DNA of 64,000 nt from Caenorhabditis elegans (Eukaryota; Nematoda; Chromadorea; Rhabditida; Rhabditidae): positions 10,912,001-10,976,000 of the forward strand of contig NC_003281.10 of NCBI RefSeq assembly GCF_000002985.6. The letters are read 5' to 3'. The position numbers and the translations under genes were made by a program. Below the pieces are notes generated by a model. That model had not been told where the DNA came from, did not search any database, and saw nothing but the letters and a program-made list of their open reading frames with translations. Shown piece after piece: positions 46,783 through 57,472 of this stretch (position 1 is its first letter; each line of letters opens with the position of its first letter).

Positions 46783-47217
46783 GTAAGGTGGAATTAGAAC
46801 ATGTTGTAGCTTTAAATCAACTTACAAAAAATGGTTTTAAAAAATTGTACATTTTTTGCTTATTTTTTTGACCACTTTTCTATAACTACTACACCTGTTG
46901 AAGTATGAAGCTCACAGTTATTACTCCTTGAACAGATGGAAGCTCACCGCAAGCTGAGCAAGCAATATATGAAAAAAAGTGTTAAGTTCCTCGACCAAAT
47001 AGACAAAAGGAGATATTTCAAAAACAACTCAAGTTTTTTAATAACCGCAAAGTAAATATTTTTCTTGCAGAGTAGGCGAATATTATTTTTAGGTATTATT
47101 ACTATTCGTAGGAATGGAATTTCGGAAGAATGAGAAAAGCCTAGAAAGTCTTTAGAACGTCGTGGAGCTCCGTGAGCACATTATTGATGAGTTTCAGTAT
47201 TTGTTTCAGCTAGTAAA

Positions 47218-47362
47218 AACAAAAAACCATCTCCGGGCCCCCCTTCACCGCTAGGCCACACAACTGTTGCGCCCGACGGCCCGGCGCCTAGGTGGCTCAA
47301 CTGGGTAGAGAGATGCCTTCCGCGCAAGACTCTAAGGTTCGAGTCCCACTGCGTGTTTTCAG
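47218..47362. repeat. Paired tRNA-like element 3
   Basis: The left arm is shortened (CTTCACCGCTAGGCCAC). The right arm has GGTGGCTCAACTGGGTAGAG and AAGGTTCGAGTCCC, with only a TGTTTTC after it. Confidence 0.6.
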
Positions 47363-47769
47363 CTTTGATCATGCTCGCGGAGCTCCCGGAGCCTCCACAA
47401 AAAATAGAAGTGAAAGGACAACATACCCCAGTACGAAAATAAGAATGAAGTGACGAGTTGTGGCAGAAAGAAGAGCCAAATGGAAAACAAAGCATCACGC
47501 TGAGAAGAGTTTTACGAGAAAATGAAGCTTAGAGGGAAACGTTTGAAAAACAAACAAATGAACGTACTTGATTGAATTCTGTTGTTGGAGAAAAGGGAAT
47601 TACGATGGGGAAAAAGGGCTCCGGAATAGGGGATATAATGAAAAGAAAAGTTCGGATGTGTTAGAGCAATACATATTTGACTGAGAAGAGTGTAGGAGCT
47701 TGATCCTTTTTTGCTCAATGTAACCCCAGAAGATGGCGGGCGGGGCCTTATTATATCCTATGAAAATGA

Positions 47770-47942
47770 TAAACCATCATTGGGAGTCGAACCTGGGTCC
47801 AATGATTCTGGGCCATCTCTCTACCCAGTTGCGCCACCAGGACACCCACTCCAGCTTACAAGTGGCGCAATTGGGTAGATGGATGCCTAAGAAGCACACA
47901 ACCAGAGTTCGAGCCCCACTGGTGGTTTTTTTTTTTTTTTTT
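47770..47942. repeat. Paired tRNA-like element 4
   Basis: Left arm GGGAGTCGAACCTGGGTCC and CTACCCAGTTGCGCCAC; right arm AGTGGCGCAATTGGGTAGAT and GAGTTCGAGCCCCAC, followed by a T17 tract. Confidence 0.65.
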
Positions 47943-48292
47943 GCTTGAGATATCACATCTTCCGCGCTCAAAATAAATTTCTAGACATTTCCGACATGAA
48001 TCATCTGGTTTGAGTTTCACCCACGTAAAGATAATAAGATAATGAGCATGAAAAAATGTTTATAGTAGAACCAATTTTGGAAACATGAAAAAATTGTGTG
48101 TCCGTGCGGAAGAAAAAGTACCCGTGTAGTACAAGCGTGATGAGTAAGAAGAAACAACCAAATGAAATGATGAAGTGATGTGAAAATAAAATAATCCCCC
48201 TTTTCCCCCACTGCTTTCTTCATCTTCTTGTATGTGTGTGTGCAAAAGTTTCTGATGACGCGGAGGGAAGGGGCGGGACTTAATCCTTTGGC

Positions 48293-51200
48293 TCACACGC
48301 AAATTCCATTCAAATTCTTGTAGAACAATGGGCAAACTGACGCTGGAATTAGAAGAAATTATTAAGGAAGTTGGGATTATTCTGATTAAAAGGATTAGAA
48401 GGATTTTGGATTAAAATTTAGTAAAAATATATGGTTTTTTGAGCTAAGGGAAACATTTAAAAGTTTCAAACCATTCATCAAGTGATTTTGAGCACTCTGA
48501 AGTCGGAAAAAAAACTAAAACCTCTAGTGGGGCTCGAACCATGGTCTTGTGCGTCATATTCATCTCTCTACCCAGCTGAGCCACTTGGAGAACTGTGTGC
48601 GTCACCTAGGTGGCTAAACGGGGTGAAGCGGCGCCTACGACGCAAAGGACCGGGGTTCGAGCCCCGCTAAGCGTTTTCAATTTTTGTTGGTTCAAACCCT
48701 TACCACACATCCTCCTAAACTGCACGGTGCCTTTAGGACATGCACATCGTTGCTCCATACAAGTTGCCGGAGCCCCACATTGCTCGTCAGCCTCACAACC
48801 GGTCTCACCCGCAAAAAGTTCTGAAATGTCATTATTTTTAGCAAAAAAAACTATAGGAGGATTGATACGAACTTGGAAGGCAGGAGCCCATGTTTGACTC
48901 GGCTTCCGACCTACAAATCGGCTTCCTAATCTGACCCTCAGACAGCGGACGGATTAAGAGACGTGCTGAAAATACTAAAATTAGAAATTATAAAACATTT
49001 CTGATAATAATTTTGACGGGAAATTCAAGTTATATTTACAGTTAAACAACTTACTTTTTGGCGTTCTCCTCTGACAACAAATACTATATCTCAGCACCGG
49101 ACTCTGCCTGCATATCCTACTAGCACATCGGCTGCTCGACGAGCATCTAATGGGGTTCCCCGACTTGTTCAGTGTCGGCTGATAGTTGGCGCCGCACAAG
49201 TTGTTCATGAGGGTCTGGAAAGAAGGCGGATGCTGACAACACACAAAATTCCCGCCACTCGTGGTTTTCAGACAGGTCTCCGAGTCGGAGCACGACTTCA
49301 AGCTGGTAATGCACATTTGTGGATGGTCCAGAGGATTTAAGTACGGGTGGGGGCATTGAAGATGCTCAATTGAGCTATGTACACACATTTCGATGCAAGC
49401 CGTGTGATCCGCAAAATGGTTCTGAGCAGTTGCTCCGTGAGCATTTCCTTTTCTATAAAAATTGAACGAATGACACGTGTTGGTCTCCGAATCGTAGTAA
49501 TATCGGAGCAACGAGTCATCGGATTCTTCCTCGAGCTCCGGAATCGGTTGAGCACAAGCTACTTCCTTCTGGGGACAGCAGTAATTCTTGTGACATTCAT
49601 ATCCGGCTCCGCACATTGAGCATTTTTGGACTCGAATTGACGGGTAAACACGTGTCGGGCAGATATCTTGGATTTCTAGGCCACAGCAGATAGAGACAGA
49701 CCCTTGGGCAGTGCATTTGTGGAATTCCGGGCAGTCATCGGTCGTTGTGCATTGGAACACATCCCCATTTAGTTTTAGGACTTTGTCGCCTTTTGGGCAG
49801 CGATCTGAAACCTTGCAATGATCAATTAAATCTTGCAAAAATAAATAACCTACAGCGGGACTCGAACCCTGGTCTTATGCGTCGCAGGCAAAGCTCTACC
49901 CAGTTGAGCCACTGCCAAAAAAGTTACGCTGCACTAACTGTCCAGGTGGCCCAACCGGGTAAAGAGATGGCTATAAATCACCGAGCCAGGGTTCAAGCCC
50001 TGTTACTGGTTTTTACTTTTTTCAAGTTTTTAAGACTTACACCTAGGAGTCTGTTTCCTTGACACTACCCCCAACTTTCTGGTCCGCAACGGCATTACGC
50101 GTTTCAAGCTGGGATGTCGACAGCAAATTCCCTTTCGATCTGTCGATTTCTTCATGCAAAAATGCGTTTTCTGGCATGGATTTTCCGGATCGCAGTAGGT
50201 TTTGGTGAGCTCCACAATTGAGCCAGGTGGGCATTTGGCTAGAGCCTGGATTTGTCGTGCCTCACGGCGGCAGCACACGAAACGAGCTTTCACGTCGGAG
50301 TAAAGGCAGACGGATTGGCTGGAAAAGGGTTTCTGGCTAGCTGGGTGTCGAACCCTGGACGTTTGCGTGGTAGCCAACTCTTTACCCAGTTAAGCCACCG
50401 TGGCAAATTCTGCCAATTAATTTTTCCTAGGTGGCTCAACCGGGGAAGCAGATGACTACGGAGCACAAGACCAGGGTTCGAGTCCCAATGGCGGTTTTTC
50501 TTTTTTTTGTTTCAGTTCTTGCAAAGTCATCTTATCTGGTACCAAGTTCCAGGGAACCTTGACAACAAAATTACACGTTTCAAAAAAAAAATTAAGAAAT
50601 GCTCACCCATCCTGTCCACAAGTGTTCTTCTCCAGCGGAGAGCATTGCTCATTGCCAGACTTCTCCTCTTCATATATAAAAGTTGCCGGACAAACTTCAT
50701 CAATACTCGCACAACAAAGCCCCGACGAAAATGGAGTTGGAGCATAGCAGGAAGTGGTCGACGGGCACTGAGCATCCCTGGAGCAGGCTCTTGGCTCGGC
50801 GGTGCTCTGCCAGATTTCAGGGCGAGATCCTTGAAGACATTTGTCGATTCGCACAATGTCCCGGCAACAGAAGTAGAGCATTCGGATAGAGCTATATGTG
50901 CATTGGAAGCCTAACGGACAGGAGTTCTGAAAAATTGAGCTTCTTTAAATTCAAGGCAAAACAGATAAAAACAAGAAACAATAGCTGGGGATCGAACCCT
51001 GGTCTTGTGCGGAACTGGCATCCCTCTACCCATATGAGCTACCTGGTGCAGGCCCCACCGGTGCGCTCGGCGCCAAGTAGCTCAACAGGGTAGAGGGATG
51101 CCTGAGACGCACAGCAACAGGGTTCGAACTCCCGACTGGCTGAAAATCTTTACCTGACTATTTGGAGTACACGTCATAGGTTGCTGGGTACTGAAGAGCA

Positions 51201-54200
51201 ACATCGGGTGCTGAGTCGACGAGCATACCCCGAAATTGGGACTTCCGCAACACACGTTTTTCGTCTCGTCCCAAACGCTCTTGACGCATGAAAAATGTCT
51301 CGGGCAGGTTTTCAGGGAGCAATCGAAGGGCTCATCGAGATTCGAGGGTTGATAGATCACCTCGGAAGACGAGCAGGCTAGAAATATTTTTAGGATTTGT
51401 AGATTGCTTAAAAAATCTCACTTACAGGCACTCTGACAAAACTGATAACAAGCCACGCGATTCGAGAAGCTATTCGCATTGCCTGCACATCCGAGATAGG
51501 TGAATTGGTGGCACGTCTCCGTATTCGCGTCGAAGTAGAACCTCTTAGAGGGTGTACCACAGGAGATGCCTTCATTCGCATCGTGGGAGCAGATCCATTT
51601 CCGAGATGGGCAGCAAGAGGTTCGGTTGGAGTATAGCTGAAATTTTTGAGTTAGGGATTTTTTGAAGTAGGAGAATCAAATGTACAAAGGTCTCATGCAG
51701 TTAGTTATGAACATCAAATTATCTAGGGAGTTTGTCTTGTAAGCCTATAACTTCCAGATCAAACCCTTCTTACCTGCCGTGTACACGTATGAGTACTCGG
51801 GCAATCATCATTCCTTTCGCACGCAATGATCCTTCCATTACTCGAATCAATCAGCGCATCTCCTCCGTCGGGGCAATCAGATCGGTGACACGTCTCAATA
51901 CAATCCACGCGTGTCACAAAATTATTGTCATTCCCATTACATCCCTGATATTCGAATTGATTGCAACGATTGTGCAACGGGTCGTAGTACCACCGCTGGA
52001 GTGTTGACAAACCGCAAGTTGTGCCGACTTGGAGGCCCTGGTTGCAGGTTAGTTCTGGAAAAATTTTGTTGAAGCTTTTCTAGCTTAATTGAGCTTATTT
52101 GAAAGCTTTGAGATTATCAAAAATTTTTTTTTTAAATTGGATGCTTCTTGACTTAAAATGTGGCATAATCTACAAATTTACGCGACATAAAATACTTAAA
52201 TATGCGTTGAATGGTGATAGTTTTCTAAAATGTATTCCAGCTGCTGCGACAAAGAAAAGTTTTTTTGACTGGCCATAAAAAATTAAAAAAAAATTGTTCG
52301 AAATTTCTTAAGAAGTCTCATTATGAAATTCGGACTTTTTGGGCCAGTTTTAGTATATTTGAGAAAAAAATTGAATACTAATAGAAAAAATACGGTAGTT
52401 ACGCCGATCCGCCTAACACAACTAACCTCTCGACGGACAGCATGCATGCATAGTTCCTGTATAGACACACTCGTAATTCGACGGACACCTCTTCGCAGAT
52501 GAGCACCTCAACACAACCTGATTCGATCCCTTGTATGCCCTCCCAATCGGACATTTCGGCTGAGCCTGGACACTGGAGCACACGGACTGACACTCCTCGA
52601 TCGAGTCGAACTGATTGTCCCCCTTCAGACATCTGCTGGCAAGCACCGATTTGCACATGTTATGCTCCGTGGAGTAGGTCCATTTTGTGACGGTCTCTCC
52701 TTGCTCGCAGTTGTCTCGGGTGCGGAGTTGCTGGAGACACGTGGCAGCCGGCTTGGGACAGCAGACCGTATTCTTACAGTCATGGGTTTCCGGACAATGC
52801 TCCTTCCCGGAGCATCTTTGCACATTGTCACTTGGGTCATTTAGCGGGGAACCATGAGAGCATAGCTTTTCTGTGCAGAAGTCCAAACACCCTTGCTTGT
52901 CACCGAAATTATTGAAATTCCCGCCCTGTCCGTGATACTTAAATGTCCGACACGTCAGATCATTGGTGTCCCAATACCAACGTTGAATAGTGTCGGCCCC
53001 GCGTCGTGGTGATCCCGATGAGAAGGGTCTCATGGTGGTTTTGTCGACGTTAACACCACCCAGACTACTGCAGATGAAGGTGGGCGTTGGGCAACACAGT
53101 TGACGCCCCGATTCGTGAGTTTTGCAAATGTGATTGTCGGTGGTGGTGGGGATCGGATCATCGAAGGGTAGGGGGTCCCCTCGTGTACATCCTGAAAACA
53201 AAAGTTGGGGTGAAATATTGATTTTTCGGAATTTTGACTGATTTTAGATTCTGTTGAATTTGACCGAACGTTTTTTGAAAAATAGCTGTTGAAAAAAAAT
53301 TTAACAATTTTTTCTTGGAAAGTGCTTTAAAATCTTCAATTTTTATTTTAACTTAAAAATTGGAACTTTAACGAATCCAAGAACCTGAAAGAGATGGTGT
53401 GGCCAAACGACACTCCGCTTGTACTCACAGGCCCACGTGGTGCCAGGCTGTCGCATTACGGTTTGATCTACAAAAAATGCGGGAATTTTTTGCCCAAAAC
53501 ATGTGACGTCAGCACGTTCTTAACCATGCGAAATCAGTTGCGAACTCTGCGTCTCTTCTCCCACATTTTTTGTAGATCAACGTAGATCAAGCCGAAATGA
53601 GACACTCTGACACCACGTGACAAACTCACTTCCTCCACAATAGGATTCACATTGCCACTGCGTCAGAAAATTATTTGAATTGCCGCCTTGTCCGGTGTAC
53701 TTGAATGGTATACACTTTCCGGTGACACTACTGTACCACCATCTCTCATCAGCCACCACCACCGCCCCCGCATCTTTTGTGTCGCCCGTGTTCAGAGGCT
53801 GGATACACGTCATTCCACGTGTCGGACAACAGGTTCCACCGATGCAGTCGTAGACTTCTGGGTACTCATCACAACCGATAAATTGTTGCGTGTTCTTATC
53901 CTTTTTAGAAGTAAAAGTGAGACATGTGGAGACCCGGTGAGTGGCACGATCGTAGAGAGCTCCGTTCACATTGTTTGTTGGGCAATTTCCTGGAAAAGTT
54001 TTTGATTTTTTGGGAAAACTAATTTCAAATTTGGATTCAGCGTGGTTTTCTATCACTTTTCAGTTTTTTTCCGGTCTCTAGCTTAATTTTGAAGTTTTAA
54101 GGGTTACGGTAGTCCCAAAAATGCGCAATGCGCCTTGCACCTTACGACAAAATGCAGAATTCTTTAAAAGCTCGGAAAAAATCTTTTATGCGCTGAAAAT

Positions 54201-54996
54201 TGTCTTTTTATCGTTGCGAGACCCACCTTCCAAGACACAAACATTTCCTTCAGGCGTTTCAATCAAAGTTTCCTCTTCTGAACATTCACATTGCCCATTT
54301 TGACACCTGGTCATTGGCCAGACACCTTCACACTGCTCGTCAAACGTGCAGCCGACGTTTCCCGGTTCGATTTCTGAAAATTTTGATTTTCTATCTTTCA
54401 CACTTATAAAGGTACAGTAACCAAAAATTTAGAAATTATTGGCAAAAATCTCACTTTTCCAACATTGCTCTTCTACGGGAACATGTGTGCTCTTGCATCG
54501 ACAGGTGCCCAGGCAAATCGCTTCGGAAACACATTCTGTATTTCGAGTGCAGTTTTCGCCGAACTTTTTGAGGTCTGAAAATGGAAATTATGGCATCTTA
54601 ATCCTGTAAAAAAAACTGAAAACCACAGGTGGGACTCGAACCAGCGACCTCTAGAGCCACAACTACCCCTGTTAGCCACTGAGCCACCCGGACTCTCGAA
54701 GAGCTCGAGGAGCCAGCGTGGCTCAGCTGGGTAACGAGATGCCGTTGGCTCACAGCACCAGGGTTCGAGCCCCGATGTGGGTTTTAATTTTTTCATTGCT
54801 AAAAAGTTTGACAAAGTTTCAGAAATGTTTTTTACATCTTTTCGAGAAACTTTGAATTTAGAAAATAAGACATACCTGCTGCATTCCTTGCATAAATCTG
54901 ATGCAAACCCTCTGACAGGGGGATAGTCCCAAAAGTAAACGAAATTTGAATATAGATGATTAAAATAAAAGTGACTTGATTATTCAAACTACACAT
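48293..54996 (-). CDS. Large secreted multi-Kunitz, cysteine-rich (lustrin/EB-module) protein
   Basis: Fourteen minus-strand exons: 54996-54876, 54574-54455, 54373-54227, 53989-53630, 53191-52427, 52054-51774, 51636-51426, 51377-51154, 50926-50607, 50318-50041, 49804-49055, 48965-48873, 48820-48704, 48342-48293 (1278 aa; every junction keeps phase). Exon 1 encodes a signal peptide (VTFILIIYIQISFTFG). Exons 2-3 and 13 carry EB-like six-cysteine modules (CTRNTECVSEAICLGTCRC). Exons 4-7 and 11 carry six Kunitz domains alternating with lustrin-type cysteine modules (CIGGTCCPTRGMTC). Three Kunitz domains keep all six cysteines; three lack the second and fourth. Such proteins are extracellular protease inhibitors or matrix proteins, several linked to moulting and cuticle (family knowledge). 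The terminal 16-codon exon is the least certain. Introns 1, 8, 9, 10 and 13 each contain a tRNA-like element. Confidence 0.88.
48507..48686. repeat. Paired tRNA-like element 5, in Kunitz intron 13
   Basis: Left arm GGGGCTCGAACCATGGTC and CTACCCAGCTGAGCCACTT; right arm GTGGCTAAACGGGGTGAAG and CCGGGGTTCGAGCCCCG. Confidence 0.65.
49842..50019. repeat. Paired tRNA-like element 6, most of Kunitz intron 10
   Basis: Left arm GGGACTCGAACCCTGGTC and CTACCCAGTTGAGCCACT; right arm GTGGCCCAACCGGGTAAAG and CAGGGTTCAAGCCCTG. It occupies about three quarters of the 236-bp intron (49805-50040). Confidence 0.7.
50330..50508. repeat. Paired tRNA-like element 7, in Kunitz intron 9
   Basis: Left arm GTGTCGAACCCTGGAC and TTTACCCAGTTAAGCCACC; right arm GTGGCTCAACCGGGGAAGC and CAGGGTTCGAGTCCCAATGG, ending in T runs. 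It starts about 12 bp from the intron's 3' splice site (gene sense). Confidence 0.7.
50968..51147. repeat. Paired tRNA-like element 8, most of Kunitz intron 8
   Basis: Left arm GGGGATCGAACCCTGGTC and CTACCCATATGAGCTACC; right arm GTAGCTCAACAGGGTAGAGG and CAGGGTTCGAACTCCCG. It fills about 180 of 227 bp and stops about 6 bp from the 5' splice site (gene sense). Confidence 0.7.
53434..53619. repeat. CACGTGG fold-back repeat, copy 3 (complete)
   Basis: In intron 4 of the Kunitz gene, ending 11 bp from exon 4. Begins CACGTGGTGCCAGGCTGT and ends ACTCTGACACCACGTG. The inner arms TTTGATCTACAAAAAATGCG / CATTTTTTGTAGATCAACG surround GTGACGTCAGCACGTTC. Confidence 0.75.
54607..54794. repeat. Paired tRNA-like element 9, in Kunitz intron 1
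   Basis: Left arm GGGACTCGAACCAGCGACC and TTAGCCACTGAGCCACC; right arm GTGGCTCAGCTGGGTAACGA and CAGGGTTCGAGCCCCGATG, ending in a TTTTTT run. Confidence 0.7.
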
Positions 54997-55230
54997 AGTT
55001 GTACTACAAGACCTTTACAGGGCTGAGATTTAAATTCATTTGAATCAAAGGAGAAATAAATTGAAATCCGATTCTCCTCTCTTTTTTTTACTTTTTTTAG
55101 GTTAAGCTCTATCGCGTGGTAAGATAGAGGTCAGTGTAAGAGTGAGTGAGAAAAAGAAGAAGAAGAATGGTAAATAAATATAGTGACCCCACTTCAAGTT
55201 TTTGGCGGGAGTTGTGAGGAGTAGAGGAGA

Positions 55231-55243
55231 GGGGGGGGGGGGG
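55231..55243 (+). repeat. Homopolymer of 13 G
   Basis: Uninterrupted G tract about 230 bp upstream of the Kunitz gene start. Confidence 0.9.
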
Positions 55244-55474
55244 AAGAGCTCCGAGCGAGAGCTCACACGCAAGTGGATATAGATGGTAATGTGAGAAACC
55301 GTCTCATGTCGTGTGTCCACTAGCACTTTGATTGTTGACAAGCATATAGGACAAGATGTGAGGTTAGTAGGAGACACTGGTGGAAAGTGGATCTGGCTGG
55401 CTGGCTGGCTCAGGAGAGCTTTTGTTAGGTGCCCAAATTGACTAGAAGCTCCAAGCGGCCGACACCCCGCGGGG

Positions 55475-55672
55475 CCAAAAAACCAAAAAAACTACTAACG
55501 GGGTTTGAACCAGTGGCCTTTAGAGCCTCAGTCATCCCTTTTAGCCACTGAGCCACTCAGACGCTTAAGGAGATGGTAGGCGTCTGCGCGGCTCAGTAGG
55601 GTAGGGGGACGTCTGCCGCTCACAAGACCAGGGTTCGAGCCCCGCTGGGGTTTAGGTTTTTCATTTTTTTGG
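55475..55672. repeat. Paired tRNA-like element 10
   Basis: Left arm GGGGTTTGAACCAGTGGCC and TTAGCCACTGAGCCACTC; right arm GCGGCTCAGTAGGGTAGGGG and CAGGGTTCGAGCCCCGCTG, with T runs beyond. Most similar to element 9. Confidence 0.65.
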
Positions 55673-55778
55673 AAAATGTCATACATTTATTGTAAATCGC
55701 CTGATGTAGTAAAAATCTGTTATTGGTCATTGTTTTTTATCACAAATCTTCATTTTCAGGGTCAGGATCGGTCACAGT

Positions 55779-57472
55779 TCAAAGATTGAGAATCTTCTTC
55801 TTGAAATGAGCAGAATCTGCATACGGCCAGATCTTCTTCGCCATTTGCATCTTTGTCGCCACCTTGTAATCATTCGGAGCTCTCTTCTCACTGATCGACA
55901 GAGCCGTGAACATCTCCTCAACACCGCCCTTCCCAAGCTCCCACTCGAATCGGCCAAAGAACGATCCACGGACTCTCTTGAAACCGGCAAAGCACTCGCT
56001 CCACAGGCCGAAATAATCCGGGCGGCTCTTGTATTCCAGTGTCTCCAGGTACTTGTGAATATTCGCAAATTCCTTGGGACACCCTTTCAACAAAGTTTCC
56101 ATGGAGCATGCAATCTTCGCGTCCATAATCTCCTTCTCATCGGTCAGTCGGCGCCACGGGAGCCCACAATGAAGCTCGATGAGCATGTAGAGCCACGACC
56201 AGAGATCATCGACGCGTCCGATTGTGAACGTTCATGCTGCAGTATCGAGGAGTTCCACGGAAGAGTTGCTCGCCGGCTCGAGCTCTGCGGAGTGCGGCCT
56301 CTCCGTTCTCTCGTTTGGCGGTGAATTGGCGGACCATGCCTGAACAAAGTGTGGTGTGATTTTTCAGCCAAAAATACGGTTTCGGGTCTCGACACGACGA
56401 ACTTGTGTGTCGGGTGCGACAAGGCTTTTAAGATTACTTTAAATCAGGGGTGTGCGGCAAATCTCAAAATTTGCCGAGCTCGGCAAACTCGGAAAAATTT
56501 GATACATTTTGATGTTTTTTGGAGCACCAAAACTACTGAATTCTTAACACTCATCTGGTTTCTGAATAAGTTCAGTGTAGTATGTCTGCTTAAGCATCAA
56601 AATAACTCAATTTTGTGTCATTTTACTAAATTTTTGGCGAAAAAATCAATGGTTTTAGTCAAAATTGCACTGTCAATTTTTTGACGTGTGCGGCAAATTT
56701 CGAAATTTGCCGAGCTCGGCAAACGGCAAATTCGGCATATTCGGCAAATTTGCCGCACACCCCTGCTTTAAATCCCAGTTTTTCATAATCTACGCTTTTT
56801 TCGAGAAGAAAAGCAACAGAGAGAAAAACTGAAAGTTACAGTACTCATTTAAAGGCACACACCGTTTCGCCTTGAACAAAATATTGTCGTGTCGAGACCC
56901 GATACCGTAGTTTTAAAGCGAAAACACCTTCAAAAAAATTACCATAGTCAATAAGATAGACGTTTTTAGCGTCACTCCCATGAACTCCGGTCACACAATT
57001 TCCCGGCTTAATATCCCGATGAGTGAATCCCACTTCATGAATCTGTTTGATAGCGAACAAAGTGGCCATCGCGAGACGAAGAGTCGTCTGCTCACAGAAT
57101 CTCGGAGTGTTCGCATCCCGTTTATGAGCCATCAGATCCTTCCCAAGAAGTGTCATCACGATGAAACAATACGATGTTCGATCGCCAGCATCCATCAATC
57201 TTGCACAAAACGGCAGTGGAGCCAGTGATTTGAGCACGTGAGCCTCCAGCTTCAGAATACCTCCGTCACTCACGTCCCCCTCGACCTTCATTGCGGCGTA
57301 CGTCTGGAAGCGGGTCAGGTCTCGGACTTTGAACACTGCACCCATACCACCTTCGCCGAGTTTTTCAACGATTTTCCAACGCTTTGCGATTATCTGAAAT
57401 TGAGGGAAATTGTGAATTTCCTGCTTCACAGAAACTCACTTTTCCTTCTTTGATCGCTTGAATTTCTTCCAT
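55779..57472 (-). pseudogene. CK1/TTBK-like worm kinase with a frameshift
   Basis: Minus-strand exons 57472-57440, 57393-56943 and 56339-55779. The first two give MEEIQAIKEGK and a kinase N-lobe (KLGEGGMGAVFKVRD, AAMKVE lysine, HRDIKPGNC, LIDYG). Exon 3 continues MVRQFTAKRENGE and FRGTPRYCSMNVHNR, then meets a TGA at 56208-56206. The expected VDDLWSWLYMLIELHCGLPWR reads in another frame from about 56215 and runs to the normal TGA (55781-55779). The change lies at about 56212-56224, where the conserved spacer between NVHNR and VDD is a few residues short, consistent with a small deletion of about 10-11 bp. The family is the expanded nematode TTBK/CK1 group, often sperm-expressed (family knowledge). 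The hAT-type element in intron 2 does not touch coding sequence. Confidence 0.8.
56446..56765. mobile_element. Complete hAT-type miniature element with 8-bp target duplication
   Basis: Ends CAGGGGTGTGCGGCAAAT and ATTTGCCGCACACCCCTG are perfect inverses. The flanking duplication CTTTAAAT (56438-56445, 56766-56773) is perfect. The interior matches the inverted, truncated copy at 7121-7525. Sits in intron 2 of the CK1-like pseudogene. Confidence 0.85.

Larger units (their letters stand above)
41506..48292. other. 6.8-kb gene-poor, repeat-rich interval
   Basis: I see no gene here. It holds AT-rich DNA (41.5-43.9 kb, with a few GGCCTAG motifs), a GGGCAAA-rich stretch, a CACGTGG fold-back half, a 16-G tract, four tRNA-like paired elements and a nested hAT-type element. 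ORFs of 60-120 codons here run through repeats and show no worm-type exon structure. The repeat style changes near 45.3 kb, where the tRNA-like elements begin. Confidence 0.6.
54997..55778. other. Upstream of the Kunitz gene / 3' flank of the kinase pseudogene
   Basis: Non-coding. Contains the presumed promoter of the Kunitz gene (no recognisable box), a 13-G tract, a GGCT tandem near 55394, and tRNA-like element 10. Confidence 0.5.

Noticed and set aside
45410..55672. Functional tRNA genes
   Set aside because: The arms have A- and B-box-like motifs but I could not pair a proper acceptor stem or anticodon arm in any copy; treated as tRNA-derived repeats.
56349..56684. 111-codon ORF across the hAT-type element
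   Set aside because: It merely reads through the element and its flank; the related copy at 7121 does not preserve it.
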